A program made the translations under genes and the position numbers. Below the pieces are notes generated by a model. The model was not told the DNA's origin. It did no database searches and saw only the letters and a program-made list of their open reading frames with translations. A stretch of 64,000 nt of DNA, taken from the NCBI RefSeq assembly GCF_000022565.1, contig NC_012483.1, positions 3,534,001 through 3,598,000 on the forward strand, read 5' to 3'. The stretch is from Acidobacterium capsulatum ATCC 51196. GTDB lineage: Bacteria > Acidobacteriota > Terriglobia > Terriglobales > Acidobacteriaceae. This document shows positions 40,463 through 50,950 of the stretch, piece by piece. How positions within the stretch are numbered: the first letter of the stretch is position 1; each line of letters starts with the position of its first letter.

Positions 40463-40511
40463 GATCGTTGAGAGAAGTGGGGACCGGCAGCATCCCGCAG
40501 CACGCGTCACA

Positions 40512-41672
40512 TCAATTCTTCGGCTTCTTCTCCGATCCCGGGCCGGGATTGCTGGCATGCACGAGTTCGGGGGTAGACACCGCGCCGAGTGTCATTCTTT
40601 GGCGTTCGGTATCGATGCGTCGTGAGCGCCGGAATGGAGGAAGCTTCACGGATGTTCCGGTTTCGAGAGCCTTCATGATTCCCTCAAGAATGCGGACGTC
40701 TGCGAAGCCTTCCTCCGCGTCCGGTTCGGGGATTTCTCCGTTCAGAATGCACTCGGAGAAATACTTGAGTTCGCCGCCGAAGTGGTCGGTGTTCTTGAAG
40801 GTACGTTCATTCTTTTTTTCGCCAACGGTGGCGACTTGCCTGAGGCCCTGCCCGAACATGTATGCCGGATCGAGTTGAATCGTGCCCTCAGTGCCCACCG
40901 CAATGAATGAGTCAGAGGGATTGCCGTAGTAAGAGAGATTGAATTGCGCGAGCCTGTCTTGTGGGAAGCGCAAGGTGACCGCAACTGTGTCATCGAAGTC
41001 CTGCGGAAAGCCTGATTGCGGGTGACGGGTTCCGACTGCGGAAACTACTTCGGTGGGTTCGTCTTCAAATATGTAACGGGCCGCATTGACGGGGTAGGGT
41101 CCCATGTCAAAGACGGGGCCGGCAAGACTGCCGTGCTTGACGCGATGATTGTCCCGGTCCACGCGCTGCGCAAAGGTGGAAGAAAACAGATGCACCTCGC
41201 CAATCTCTCCGTCCCGAATGCGATCGATGGTGTCGAGCGTGGCGGGTTCAAAGTGGAGACGATAAGCGACCATGAGCCTGGCGTTGGAAGACGCCGCGGC
41301 ATCGAGAATCTCGTTACACTTTTCAACGGAGACTTCGAGAGGCTTCTCCGTGAGCACATGGATTCCCGCTTGCAGTGCCGGAAGGATGAATTCAGAATGA
41401 CGCCAATTTGGAGTGGAAAGATAGATGGCGTCGAAGGTGCCGGAGGCGATGGCATCAGGAAATTGCTCGTAGCTGAAGACTGCGCTCACACCGTATCTGT
41501 CGCCGAGTTGTTTTGCCTTGGTGGCATCCGATGTGACGAGCGCCGTGATCTCAGAATTTCCCGTGTGGTCTACTCCGGGCATCATGTCTTCCTGCGCGAT
41601 ATCTCCGAGGCCGACGATCGCGTAACGGACTTTGGGACCGGATTCGAGCCCTAATGCTTCTTTGATTCCCAT
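40512..41672 (-). CDS. Gfo/Idh/MocA family oxidoreductase
   Basis: A 386-residue NAD(P)-dependent sugar or polyol dehydrogenase. The Rossmann motif is AIVGLGDIAQ (about 18-27). The family catalytic EKP appears in HVLTEKPLEV (about 108), and the C-terminal beta domain contains the HGSLAGPVFDMGPYPVNAARY segment of glucose-fructose-oxidoreductase-like members. There is no Tat signal, so it is cytoplasmic. It is divergent from the ThDP/enolase operon across a 527-base gap. Confidence 0.88.
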   Translation of the reverse strand: MGIKEALGLESGPKVRYAIVGLGDIAQEDMMPGVDHTGNSEITALVTSDATKAKQLGDRYGVSAVFSYEQFPDAIASGTFDAIYLSTPNWRHSEFILPALQAGIHVLTEKPLEVSVEKCNEILDAAASSNARLMVAYRLHFEPATLDTIDRIRDGEIGEVHLFSSTFAQRVDRDNHRVKHGSLAGPVFDMGPYPVNAARYIFEDEPTEVVSAVGTRHPQSGFPQDFDDTVAVTLRFPQDRLAQFNLSYYGNPSDSFIAVGTEGTIQLDPAYMFGQGLRQVATVGEKKNERTFKNTDHFGGELKYFSECILNGEIPEPDAEEGFADVRILEGIMKALETGTSVKLPPFRRSRRIDTERQRMTLGAVSTPELVHASNPGPGSEKKPKN

Positions 41673-42199
41673 GGATATTTCTCCTTCTTCTTTTTGGCTT
41701 CAGCGAGCGGCGCGGATGGATTGTGAGAGCGCGCCAAGAGATGTTCGCAGCTACACCTTGGTCGTGAGAGATCTGGCTGTGAGAGCGCCTAAATCAGATC
41801 GCGAAAGCAAGTTACCGAGCCTGGCAGCCCTTCTGCTTACTGGGATGCGCAGGCGGAAGTTGAAGTCGAGGGCGCGATCAAGATACACAGCCAAGCCAGA
41901 AAAGAAGTCTCACTCCTGAGCAAGTGCTGTAGAGGCGGCGGTGCAGAACCTTATTCAGGGCAGCATGGTTATTGCTCGCATTGCATAGGCTATCAACGTC
42001 GTTGCATTTCTATTTCGCACGTTTGATGCGCGGTTCTGCATTTAGACACGAATCAGAAGCTATGTTTCTATTCATCGCATTCGATTGTCGGTGCGCGAGA
42101 CTGAAAGACTCAGAGAGAGAAAACTCGATTCCGCTGATCTGCTTCCTACAAAGTAGTTGATGGTCATATGCGCTTTATTGCGCCAGAGGAGGTCAATCT
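41673..42199. other. Intergenic region between divergent metabolic genes
   Basis: This 527-base gap is AT-richer than its neighbours toward the right end. I see no complete gene, strong hairpin or known riboswitch. It should hold promoters for both the oxidoreductase and the ThDP operon. A short stretch around 41815-41930 is open and gene-like but has no start or recognisable homology. Confidence 0.35.
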
Positions 42200-43945
42200 G
42201 TGGCAGATGCTTCGGATGTCTTGGTAGAACGCCTGATTGCATGGGGAGTCGATACCGTCTTTGGTATCCCCGGGGATGGAATCAACGGAGTATTTGAGGC
42301 GCTGCGAAAGCAGAAGGACAGGATCCGCTTTGTGCATATGCGCCATGAGGAGTCTGCAGCTTTTGCGGCGTGCGCCTATGCGAAGTTCACAGGAAGGCTG
42401 GGAGTGTGTGTGGCCACTTCGGGGCCCGGCGGCATTCATCTGCTGAATGGTCTGTATGACGCAAAGATGGATGGAGCGCCGGTGCTGGCGATCACCGGCA
42501 TGCAGCACAGCGATCTGATTGGCACCTTCACGCAGCAGGATGTACAGCTCGACAAGCTGTTTATCGATGTGGCTGTGTATAACGAGCGCGTCATGAGCGG
42601 CGCTCACATGGAAAGCGTTGCGGACCTCGCGATTCGCAGCGCATTGAACGCGCGCGGTGTCTCGCACATCACGATTCCCGTTGATGTTCAGGTGCAGGAT
42701 GCGAACAAAGGACGCTCTTCGCGGGATCCGCAGCATCATACGACCTCAACGCCAGCCTATTTTGATCAGTTGCCGGCACGTGTGGAACTGGAACATGCCG
42801 CTGACATTCTGAATCGCGGAAAGAAGATTGCGATCCTCGCCGGACGTGGGGCTCTGCACGCGACGAGCGAACTGGAGGAGATGGCACAGAGGCTCGGAGC
42901 GCCCGTGGTGAAAGCTTTGCTGGGCAAAGCATGCGTGCCGGATGACAGTCCTTATACGACTGGTGGTATTGGTCTGCTGGGCACCGCGCCTTCGCAGGAT
43001 GTGATGGAAGATTGCGACACGCTCTTCATCGTGGGTTCTTCGTACCCTTACATTGAATTTCTGCCCAAGCCGGGCACGGTGAAATGCGTTCAAATTGACG
43101 TCGATGCGCAGAGAATCGGGCTGCGTCATCCGGCGGATGTTGGGCTGGTAGGAGATACCCGCACGTGTCTGCGCGCGCTGCTGCCTTTGCTGAAGGACCA
43201 CGATGGCAGCTTTTTGAAGAAAGCACAGAAGGCCAAGGCAGATTGGCAGAAGCTGCTCGAAGAGCGTGGCACTCGCGACGACAAACCGATGAAGCCCCAG
43301 GTGATGGGCTGGGAGTTGGGCAAGCGAATCCCTGCAAATGCGATAGTTACGTCGGATTCCGGGACGATTACGACGTGGTGGGCGCGCTATGTGCCGGCGC
43401 TTCGCGGCCAGAAGCATAGCTGCTCGGGAAATCTAGCGACGATGGCCTGTGGGCTGCCGTATGCGATTGGTGCAGCGGTTGCGTATCCTGACCGGCCTGT
43501 TTACTGCATTATCGGCGATGGCGGTTTGAGCATGCTGATGGGTGAACTTATCACCGTTGCTGCTTACAAGCTCAACATCAAGATCGTAGTCATCAAGAAC
43601 AATACGTTGGGGCAGATCAAGTGGGAGCAGATGGTGTTTCTGGGCAATCCAGAGTATGCGTGCGATCTGTATCCGGCTGATTTCAGCGCCATCGCCCGGG
43701 GTGCGGGACTGGACGCTATCCGCATCGAGGATGCCAAGACGTGCGGATCACAGCTCGATCTTCTAGCCAACAAAAAAGAGCCGGTCCTGATTGAAGCGGT
43801 GGTGGATCAATTTACTCCGCCGATGCCCGCCAAGATTAAGGCGTCGCAAGCGCTCAAGCTCGGGGAAGCGCTGGCGCGGGGTGAGCCGAATGCGACCAGA
43901 ATTGCTCTCACGAATGCGTATGACAAGGTGAGGGAACTGGTTTAG
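42200..43945 (+). CDS. Thiamine-diphosphate-dependent enzyme (pyruvate oxidase/PoxB-like)
   Basis: A 581-residue ThDP enzyme of the acetolactate synthase/pyruvate oxidase group. The N-terminal domain has the activating Glu in MRHEESAAFAACAYAKFTG (about 49). The central domain is FAD/nucleotide-binding-like (KKIAILAGRGA). The C-terminal ThDP motif is IGDGGLSMLMGELITVA...NN. It begins with GTG, with GAGGAGG 8 bases upstream. PoxB-like oxidative decarboxylation is the first guess; the neighbouring sugar-acid genes also allow another 2-oxo acid. It is the first gene of a probable operon reaching 48575. Confidence 0.88.
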   Translation: MADASDVLVERLIAWGVDTVFGIPGDGINGVFEALRKQKDRIRFVHMRHEESAAFAACAYAKFTGRLGVCVATSGPGGIHLLNGLYDAKMDGAPVLAITGMQHSDLIGTFTQQDVQLDKLFIDVAVYNERVMSGAHMESVADLAIRSALNARGVSHITIPVDVQVQDANKGRSSRDPQHHTTSTPAYFDQLPARVELEHAADILNRGKKIAILAGRGALHATSELEEMAQRLGAPVVKALLGKACVPDDSPYTTGGIGLLGTAPSQDVMEDCDTLFIVGSSYPYIEFLPKPGTVKCVQIDVDAQRIGLRHPADVGLVGDTRTCLRALLPLLKDHDGSFLKKAQKAKADWQKLLEERGTRDDKPMKPQVMGWELGKRIPANAIVTSDSGTITTWWARYVPALRGQKHSCSGNLATMACGLPYAIGAAVAYPDRPVYCIIGDGGLSMLMGELITVAAYKLNIKIVVIKNNTLGQIKWEQMVFLGNPEYACDLYPADFSAIARGAGLDAIRIEDAKTCGSQLDLLANKKEPVLIEAVVDQFTPPMPAKIKASQALKLGEALARGEPNATRIALTNAYDKVRELV

Positions 43946-44026
43946 GGAGTCGTACCCGAGGATTCTGAACACGTAACCGTAGACGGTGCAAATAGATTTG
44001 CTGCGTCCAGAAGATAGAGGATGGGG

Positions 44027-45124
44027 ATGGGAATGCCGGAAATGCTCATTGAGAAAGTTGAGATTGCGGCATTCACCATTCCCACCGATGCGCCAGAAGC
44101 AGATGGAACTCTATCGTGGGATTCCACGACGCTCGTGCTGGCAGAGATCAGGGCTGGCGGGCAGATGGGTACGGGTTACACCTATGCTCATCCGGCAGCG
44201 GCAGCCATGGCGAAACACCTCGCAGAGACCTGCCTGGAGGGGAAGCCGGCATTCGATATTCCGGCATTACACGCAGCCATGTTTGGCAAGGTTAGGAACA
44301 ATGGTCAACAGGGCCTTTGTGCCATGGCGATTTCGGCGCTCGATGTTGCTTTGTGGGATCTCAAGGCGCGCTTGCTGGATGTTTCGCTGACGCGGTTGCT
44401 GGGGCAGAGAAGAAGCTCAGTGGAGGCGTACGGCAGCGGAGGATTTACTTCATACTCGGATGCGCAACTGCGCGCGCAACTCGGCGGTTGGGCTGAGGCA
44501 GGCTTGCGCAGCGTGAAGATGAAGGTCGGGTCGGAGCCTGTCGAGGACCCGCGTCGCGTGCGAGTTGCGCGCGAGACTATCGGACCGGATACCGAGCTGT
44601 TCGTCGATGCCAATGGGGCCTATTCCGCGCGACAGGCGGTGGCCATGGCGAAGGAGTTCGCAGAGCAAGGCGTGGTTTGGTTTGAGGAGCCGATCAGTTC
44701 CGATTATCTGTTGGAGATGAGCCGCGTGCGCGCGGCAGTCGGTTCACGAATGGACATTGCTGCCGGTGAATACGGTTACGATGCTCGCTATTTTCGTCAC
44801 ATGCTGCATGCGGGCGCGGTGGATGTGCTGCAGATGGATGCCACCCGATGCCTGGGATTCACCGGATTTCTACAAGGCGCGGCGATTGCTGCCAGCTTTG
44901 GATGCCCCACCTCGGCTCACTGTGCGCCGAGTCTGCACATGCATGTGGGCTGCGCGGCGGAAGGGTTTCGCAATGTCGAATACTTTCATGATCACGTGCG
45001 GATAGAGCAGATGCTTTTTGATGGCTTTTTGCCGCAGAAAGACGGGCGGTTGACGCCGGATCTTTCCGCGCCTGGCATGGGGCTGACTTTCAAACACAAG
45101 GATGCAAAACAATACGCCGTCTGA
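44027..45124 (+). CDS. Enolase-superfamily (mandelate racemase/muconate lactonizing) enzyme
   Basis: A protein of about 365 residues. The barrel carries VKMKVG (KxK general base), FVDANGAYS, WFEEPI and AGEYGYD, giving the three metal-binding acids, and SAHCAPSLHMH near the end. Members dehydrate sugar acids or racemise alpha-hydroxy acids, and the exact reaction cannot be read from motifs. Several in-frame ATGs lie at 44021-44042; 44027 has AGAGG 6 bases upstream. It follows the ThDP gene by 81 bases and precedes the membrane protein gene by 9. Confidence 0.87.
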   Translation: MGMPEMLIEKVEIAAFTIPTDAPEADGTLSWDSTTLVLAEIRAGGQMGTGYTYAHPAAAAMAKHLAETCLEGKPAFDIPALHAAMFGKVRNNGQQGLCAMAISALDVALWDLKARLLDVSLTRLLGQRRSSVEAYGSGGFTSYSDAQLRAQLGGWAEAGLRSVKMKVGSEPVEDPRRVRVARETIGPDTELFVDANGAYSARQAVAMAKEFAEQGVVWFEEPISSDYLLEMSRVRAAVGSRMDIAAGEYGYDARYFRHMLHAGAVDVLQMDATRCLGFTGFLQGAAIAASFGCPTSAHCAPSLHMHVGCAAEGFRNVEYFHDHVRIEQMLFDGFLPQKDGRLTPDLSAPGMGLTFKHKDAKQYAV

Positions 45125-45133
45125 GGGAGACGC

Positions 45134-46105
45134 ATGGAAGAAGAACGGGAGGACAACAGGAGCGGACTGCGGAGTGAGAAGGAAGACCACAGTACCGCGT
45201 TAACGATGAAACAAGCGGCGAACCTGACAGAAGTAGCTCTCGAGCATATTCGTGATGGGCGCTTTCAACGCAGTCTTTGCCTGATTGCCGCTGGCACGAG
45301 TGCTGTCACCGGTCTGGAAGTGGCTTATGAGCACTACAAAGGCAGCTACAGCAATCCGGTGATGTACACGCCAGTGATTCTGAGTGGCGCGGTGAGCGCG
45401 GCTGGCGTTCTGGGTTTCTTTAACAAGTGGGCGGCGCGGACGCTGCTGCGTTGGATGTCGTTGATCACGCTCGCCGATGGAGTCATCGGCTTTTTCTTTC
45501 ATGCGCGAGGCATTGCACGCAAGCCGGGAGGATGGCGATTACCGGTGACGAATATCGTCATGGGGCCGCCGATTGTAGCTCCGCTGTTGTTTGGCACCAG
45601 CGCCTATCTGGGCTTCATGGCTTCGTACCTGCGGCGTGAAGACGAAAGGCCGGGCGAGCCGGAGGACGAGGAGCAGAGCGGTCGTAACGGCTGGCGCGAG
45701 GAATTGCGCTACGGGCGTTTTCAGAGGCACCTCGCGGTCGTGACCTTTGCGTGGACGCTCTTTTGCGGCTTTGAAACACTTTACTCCCACTACAAGTCCA
45801 ACTTCAGAATGCGCGTTCAGTGGAGCCCGATCATTCTGACTCCGCTGTTGCTGGCTGGGGCAGCCGGAAGCCTGAAGAGTGAGCGCATCGCCAAGACACT
45901 GCTGCCCGCTGCCTCAGCGCTCGCCATGGCGGATGGTTTGATTGGGAGCTTCTATCACGTACGAGGTATCGGCGGCAGGCCTGGCGGCTGGAAGAAGCCG
46001 GTGTACAACATCCTGCACGGGCCGCCCATTTTTGCGCCGATGCTGTTTGCCGCGTGCGGATTTCTCGGAATGATGGCCAGCCTTTTACGCAGGGAGAATC
46101 GATGA
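45134..46105 (+). CDS. Internally duplicated integral membrane protein, unknown
   Basis: A 323-residue protein built of two homologous halves, residues about 42-168 and 194-320. Each starts GRFQR, then has (E/S)HYK, a helix pair, ADG(V/L)IG(F/S)F(F/Y)H(A/V)RGI, (K/R)PGGW and GPPI(V/F)AP, and ends with MASxLRRE. His67/His123 in the first half match His219/His275 in the second. Each half has about four hydrophobic helices. No known family comes to mind. The stop overlaps the next gene (ATGA), tying it to the gluconate-dehydrogenase-like pair. A heme- or quinone-linked anchor role is inference from position and histidines. Confidence 0.8.
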   Translation: MEEEREDNRSGLRSEKEDHSTALTMKQAANLTEVALEHIRDGRFQRSLCLIAAGTSAVTGLEVAYEHYKGSYSNPVMYTPVILSGAVSAAGVLGFFNKWAARTLLRWMSLITLADGVIGFFFHARGIARKPGGWRLPVTNIVMGPPIVAPLLFGTSAYLGFMASYLRREDERPGEPEDEEQSGRNGWREELRYGRFQRHLAVVTFAWTLFCGFETLYSHYKSNFRMRVQWSPIILTPLLLAGAAGSLKSERIAKTLLPAASALAMADGLIGSFYHVRGIGGRPGGWKKPVYNILHGPPIFAPMLFAACGFLGMMASLLRRENR

Positions 46106-46848
46106 CAACGAAACGATCTTTTCCATTTGACTCCGTCCGGGGACGTGAAATTAAAGAGCTGTCACAGCCCGGGTATTACAACGGTTTCAGTGCTCTCGAT
46201 CAGAAGGAATATTGGGACGAGGCCACGTTGCAAGTGGTGCAAAAGCGTGTAGAGCTGTCGGACCCCATCCGCTTCTTCAATGAAAAAGAGGCTGCCACCA
46301 TGCAGGCCATTGTGGATCGCCTGGTGCCGCAGGATGACCGTGCGGAGGACCGAACGATTCCTGTTTTGCCGGTGATTGACGGACGGCTCTTCAAGAATCG
46401 CCTCAATGGTTTTCGTTACGAAGACATGCCGCCTGATCAGGAAGCCTACCTGAGAGGTGTGCAGGCCATCGATGAGATGGCAATGGGCCGCTACGGGGTC
46501 TCTTTTGTGGATGCGTCGGTGCACCAGCAGGAATTACTGCTCAAGTCGCTGCGCGATCAGAAGCCTGATCCCGATCACCACGTGTGGCAGACGATGCCGG
46601 TGGGGCGGTTCTGGTCGATGCTGCTTGAGGATTGCGTCACGGCCTACTATGCGCATCCTTGGGCATGGGATGAGATTGGCTTTGGGGGGCCTTCGTATCC
46701 GCGCGGCTATATGCGTCTTGAAAATGGTCTGCCAGAACCGTGGGAGAAAGATGAGCGGCGCTATGAATGGAACGCACCCGCGGATTCGGTTTCAGAACTG
46801 GAGTTGCCGGGCAACAAGACCTTATCTGGAAACGGAGGCGGACAGTAG
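46102..46848 (+). CDS. Gluconate 2-dehydrogenase subunit 3-like protein
   Basis: A 248-residue protein resembling the small (gamma) subunit family of membrane gluconate dehydrogenases. FFNEKEAATMQAIVDRLVPQDDRAEDRTIPVLPVID is the typical opening, and the later YYAHPWAWDEIGFGGPSYPRGY is the conserved end. There is no Tat or Sec signal, unlike many members. It is translationally coupled to the membrane protein before it (ATGA) and sits 2 bases from the flavoprotein gene, the normal partner. Confidence 0.87.
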   Translation: MTTKRSFPFDSVRGREIKELSQPGYYNGFSALDQKEYWDEATLQVVQKRVELSDPIRFFNEKEAATMQAIVDRLVPQDDRAEDRTIPVLPVIDGRLFKNRLNGFRYEDMPPDQEAYLRGVQAIDEMAMGRYGVSFVDASVHQQELLLKSLRDQKPDPDHHVWQTMPVGRFWSMLLEDCVTAYYAHPWAWDEIGFGGPSYPRGYMRLENGLPEPWEKDERRYEWNAPADSVSELELPGNKTLSGNGGGQ

Positions 46849-46850
46849 AG

Positions 46851-48575
46851 ATGGTATTCTTCAAATCTGAAATGCAGGATGGAAAGCACCGTCTTGGGCC
46901 CATGCAATCCATTGAGGTGCCGATGAAGCAGTTCGGCGAAGACGAGACAGTGGATTATTGCATCGTCGGCGTAGGTTCGGCGGGCGGCGTGTTGTTGCAG
47001 CGCCTGGCGCGCGCGGGTTTCAAGGTCGTGGGCCTTGAAGCCGGCCCTTTCTGGAATACAGAGAGGGATTGGGTAAGCGACGAGGAGGGTTCGCACGAGC
47101 TTTACTGGAACGATCTTCGCATCACCGGAGGCCAGGACCCGCTGGCGCTGGGCTCGAACAACAGCGGCAAGGGCGTGGGCGGCGGCTCGGTGCATTGGGC
47201 GGCCTTTACGCCGCGCTTTCATCCATCTGATTTTCGTGTGTACTCAGACGATGGCGTGGGCGCGGATTGGCCCATGTGCTACGAGGATCTGAAGCCCTAC
47301 TATGAACTGCTCGAACGCGAGATGCCCGTGGCTGGGCCGGCGTACTTTCCATGGGGCGATCCGCACGGCTATACATATTCCCCGCATCCGTCTGGCGGAG
47401 TGAGCGATGTGCTGGTACGCGGATGCACCGAGTTGGGGATTCGGACGGTTGCGGGAGGGCCAGTGGCCATTCTGTCTTCGTCGCATGGGGATCGGCCGCA
47501 CTGCATCTATCGCGGATTTTGTCTGCAGGGCTGCAAGGTGGGGGCCAAGGCCAGCACGCTCATCACGCATGTGCCGGACGCAATCGAACATGGCGCGGAG
47601 ATTCGCTCATTGTGCATGGCCTCACGCGTGGTGATGCGCGACGATGGACGCGTTGCAGGCGTCGAATACCTGGATCGAAAAGGCAAGCAGCATATGGTGA
47701 AGGCGCGCGCCGTGATCGTGGCTGGATACGCGATCGAGACGCCACGGTTGCTGATGAACTCAGCGTGCCCAGGTCATGCGCAAGGACTTGCTAATTCGAG
47801 TGGAACACTGGGACGCTACCTGATGGCGCAAGCCGGCAATGTGGTTGCGGGACGATTCGAGCAATTGATTCGCATGTATAAGGCGCCGCCGGCGAATGCA
47901 CTGACAGAGGAGTTTTACGAGACGGACCCGAAGCGCGGGTTTGCGCGTGGGTTTGCCATTCAGACAGTGGCACCCATGCCCGTCGCCTTTGCCAAGCACA
48001 TGATGAACGCTCTGGGAGCGTGGGGCTGGGGCATGCGCCGCGTGATGATGGACTACAACCACTGGGCGGCCTTTGGCGTGCTTGGTGAGATATTGCCCTG
48101 GGATGACAACCGCGTGGAACTTGCGGAGGCGAAGGACCAGTATGGTTTGCCGGTGGCCAAGGTGACCTTTAACCTGCATGACAATGACAAGAAGCTGATT
48201 GAGTTTGCAAAAAACAAGGCCATGGATGTCATGAAGGCGGCGGGTGCGGATCTGGTGGTGCAGGAGGCGCGCTACGCCCACTTGGTGGGCGGTGCGCGCA
48301 TGGGCGATAATCCGGCGACTTCTGTCGTGGATAAATTCGGGCGCACGCACGATATCCCGAACCTGTTTATTTGCGACGGCAGTATTCTGCCCACGCAGGG
48401 ATCGGCAAATCCCGGACTGACGATTCAGGCGTTGGCGGCCCGCACGGCGGATTACCTGATTCGGGAAGGGGAAGATATCTTCTTCACCAACCGGCGCAAT
48501 ATGGAAGAGCCTCACACGAGACACGATCTGAGTCCAAAATACACGGCGATGCGGGGCAATCCGCGGATTACGTAG
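46851..48575 (+). CDS. GMC-family FAD oxidoreductase (gluconate dehydrogenase large-subunit-like)
   Basis: A 574-residue flavoprotein. The FAD-binding motif is CIVGVGSAGGVLL (about 39-51), followed by LEAG. GKGVGGGSVHWAAFTPRF is the GMC N-terminal signature, and the C-terminal HLVGGARMGDNPATSVVD plus GSANPGLTIQALAARTADY is GMC_oxred_C. It should oxidise a sugar or sugar acid. No cytochrome c subunit gene follows, which is unusual for this pairing. ATG 46851 is chosen directly after the small-subunit stop. An extension upstream would overlap that gene. Confidence 0.9.
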   Translation: MVFFKSEMQDGKHRLGPMQSIEVPMKQFGEDETVDYCIVGVGSAGGVLLQRLARAGFKVVGLEAGPFWNTERDWVSDEEGSHELYWNDLRITGGQDPLALGSNNSGKGVGGGSVHWAAFTPRFHPSDFRVYSDDGVGADWPMCYEDLKPYYELLEREMPVAGPAYFPWGDPHGYTYSPHPSGGVSDVLVRGCTELGIRTVAGGPVAILSSSHGDRPHCIYRGFCLQGCKVGAKASTLITHVPDAIEHGAEIRSLCMASRVVMRDDGRVAGVEYLDRKGKQHMVKARAVIVAGYAIETPRLLMNSACPGHAQGLANSSGTLGRYLMAQAGNVVAGRFEQLIRMYKAPPANALTEEFYETDPKRGFARGFAIQTVAPMPVAFAKHMMNALGAWGWGMRRVMMDYNHWAAFGVLGEILPWDDNRVELAEAKDQYGLPVAKVTFNLHDNDKKLIEFAKNKAMDVMKAAGADLVVQEARYAHLVGGARMGDNPATSVVDKFGRTHDIPNLFICDGSILPTQGSANPGLTIQALAARTADYLIREGEDIFFTNRRNMEEPHTRHDLSPKYTAMRGNPRIT

Positions 48576-48609
48576 CGAATACGGTTACATAAATGCGCTT
48601 CGATAATTA

Positions 48610-48639
48610 GGGCCGCGGTGTTTTGAGATGCCGTGGCCC
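48610..48639 (+). terminator. Terminator-like hairpin after the GMC gene
   Basis: GGGCCGCGG and CCGTGGCCC (one G-U pair) enclose a 12-base loop, 34 bases past the operon's last stop. There is no strong T-run. Confidence 0.5.
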
Positions 48640-48702
48640 CATTGCATGAAGGAAGAAAGTGTTAGCGGCGATTTCTACATTTGCGGCTATGATGCTGGAA
48701 GC

Positions 48703-49410
48703 ATGGTCAGAAAGTCCGCCTCAAAATCCAGAAGTCCCCGGCGTGAGAGCTGGTGGCGAACCACTTTGCGGTGGGTTGTCGCGACTGTGGTTTGTCTCTG
48801 GTTGCTGGCGGCGCTGATGCTGGTGGCGGCCAAATGGATCAATCCGCCCACGACGGCTGTGCATATGGAGCGAAGAGTCGAGGCCTGGGTTCATCATCGG
48901 CCCTATCGTCTGCGTTATGAATATGAGCCGCTCAGCCGCATTTCACCGAATCTGCAGCATGCGGTCATTGCGGCCGAAGATGCGCGCTTTTACCAGCACC
49001 ACGGATTTGATTGGCATGCGATGGAGTCCGCGGCCCAGCATGATATGGATGGGGGACGGCTGCGCGGCGGCTCCACGCTCGATCAGCAATTGGTGAAGAA
49101 TCTATTCTTCGGAACAGGCCGCTCGATTGTGCGCAAGGTTGCGGAAGCATCTCTCGTTCCGGTGGCGGAACTGGTGCTGGGCAAGCGCCGCATTCTGGAG
49201 TTGTATCTGAATGAAGTGGAGTGGGGGCCAGGCGTCTACGGTGCGCAGGCGGCGTGCGTGTACTACGACCACACCACAGCGCGCAGCGTGAGCCGTGATG
49301 AGGCTGCCAGACTGGCCGCGATCCTGCCGGCTCCGCTCAAGTGGAAGCCGCAACGAATGAACTGGTACAGCGCGATTATTCTGAAGCGGATGCGGCAGAT
49401 GGGCTGGTAA
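48703..49410 (+). CDS. mtgA: Monofunctional peptidoglycan transglycosylase
   Basis: This 235-residue GT51 enzyme polymerises lipid II into glycan strands. One N-terminal transmembrane helix (about residues 20-42) anchors it. Motifs: the catalytic Glu in AAEDARFYQHHGFDW, RGGSTLDQQLVKNLFF and the KRRILELYLNEVEWGPGVYGAQAA segment. There is no transpeptidase domain, so it is monofunctional like MtgA. The start is uncertain: 48703 gives the most compact protein, and in-frame ATGs also exist at 48646 and 48628. Confidence 0.92.
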   Translation: MVRKSASKSRSPRRESWWRTTLRWVVATVVCLWLLAALMLVAAKWINPPTTAVHMERRVEAWVHHRPYRLRYEYEPLSRISPNLQHAVIAAEDARFYQHHGFDWHAMESAAQHDMDGGRLRGGSTLDQQLVKNLFFGTGRSIVRKVAEASLVPVAELVLGKRRILELYLNEVEWGPGVYGAQAACVYYDHTTARSVSRDEAARLAAILPAPLKWKPQRMNWYSAIILKRMRQMGW

Positions 49411-49458
49411 CGGGGAAGAAAAGCTGATGCCCAGCGTATATCCGAAATGGAGAAATGA

Positions 49459-49487
49459 AAGGCCGGCTTCCGCCGGCCTTCTGTCTT
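49459..49487. terminator. Bidirectional terminator between mtgA and argG
   Basis: AAGGCCGGC, loop TTCC, GCCGGCCTT, then CTGTCTTT. It lies between two convergent genes. Confidence 0.75.
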
Positions 49488-49495
49488 TATATGAG

Positions 49496-50896
<1,401 letters not shown>

Positions 50897-50950
50897 TTAA
50901 GAATGCCAGCCGCGCCCGGTGTGTTGTGCATGCAACCGTATATTGAAATC

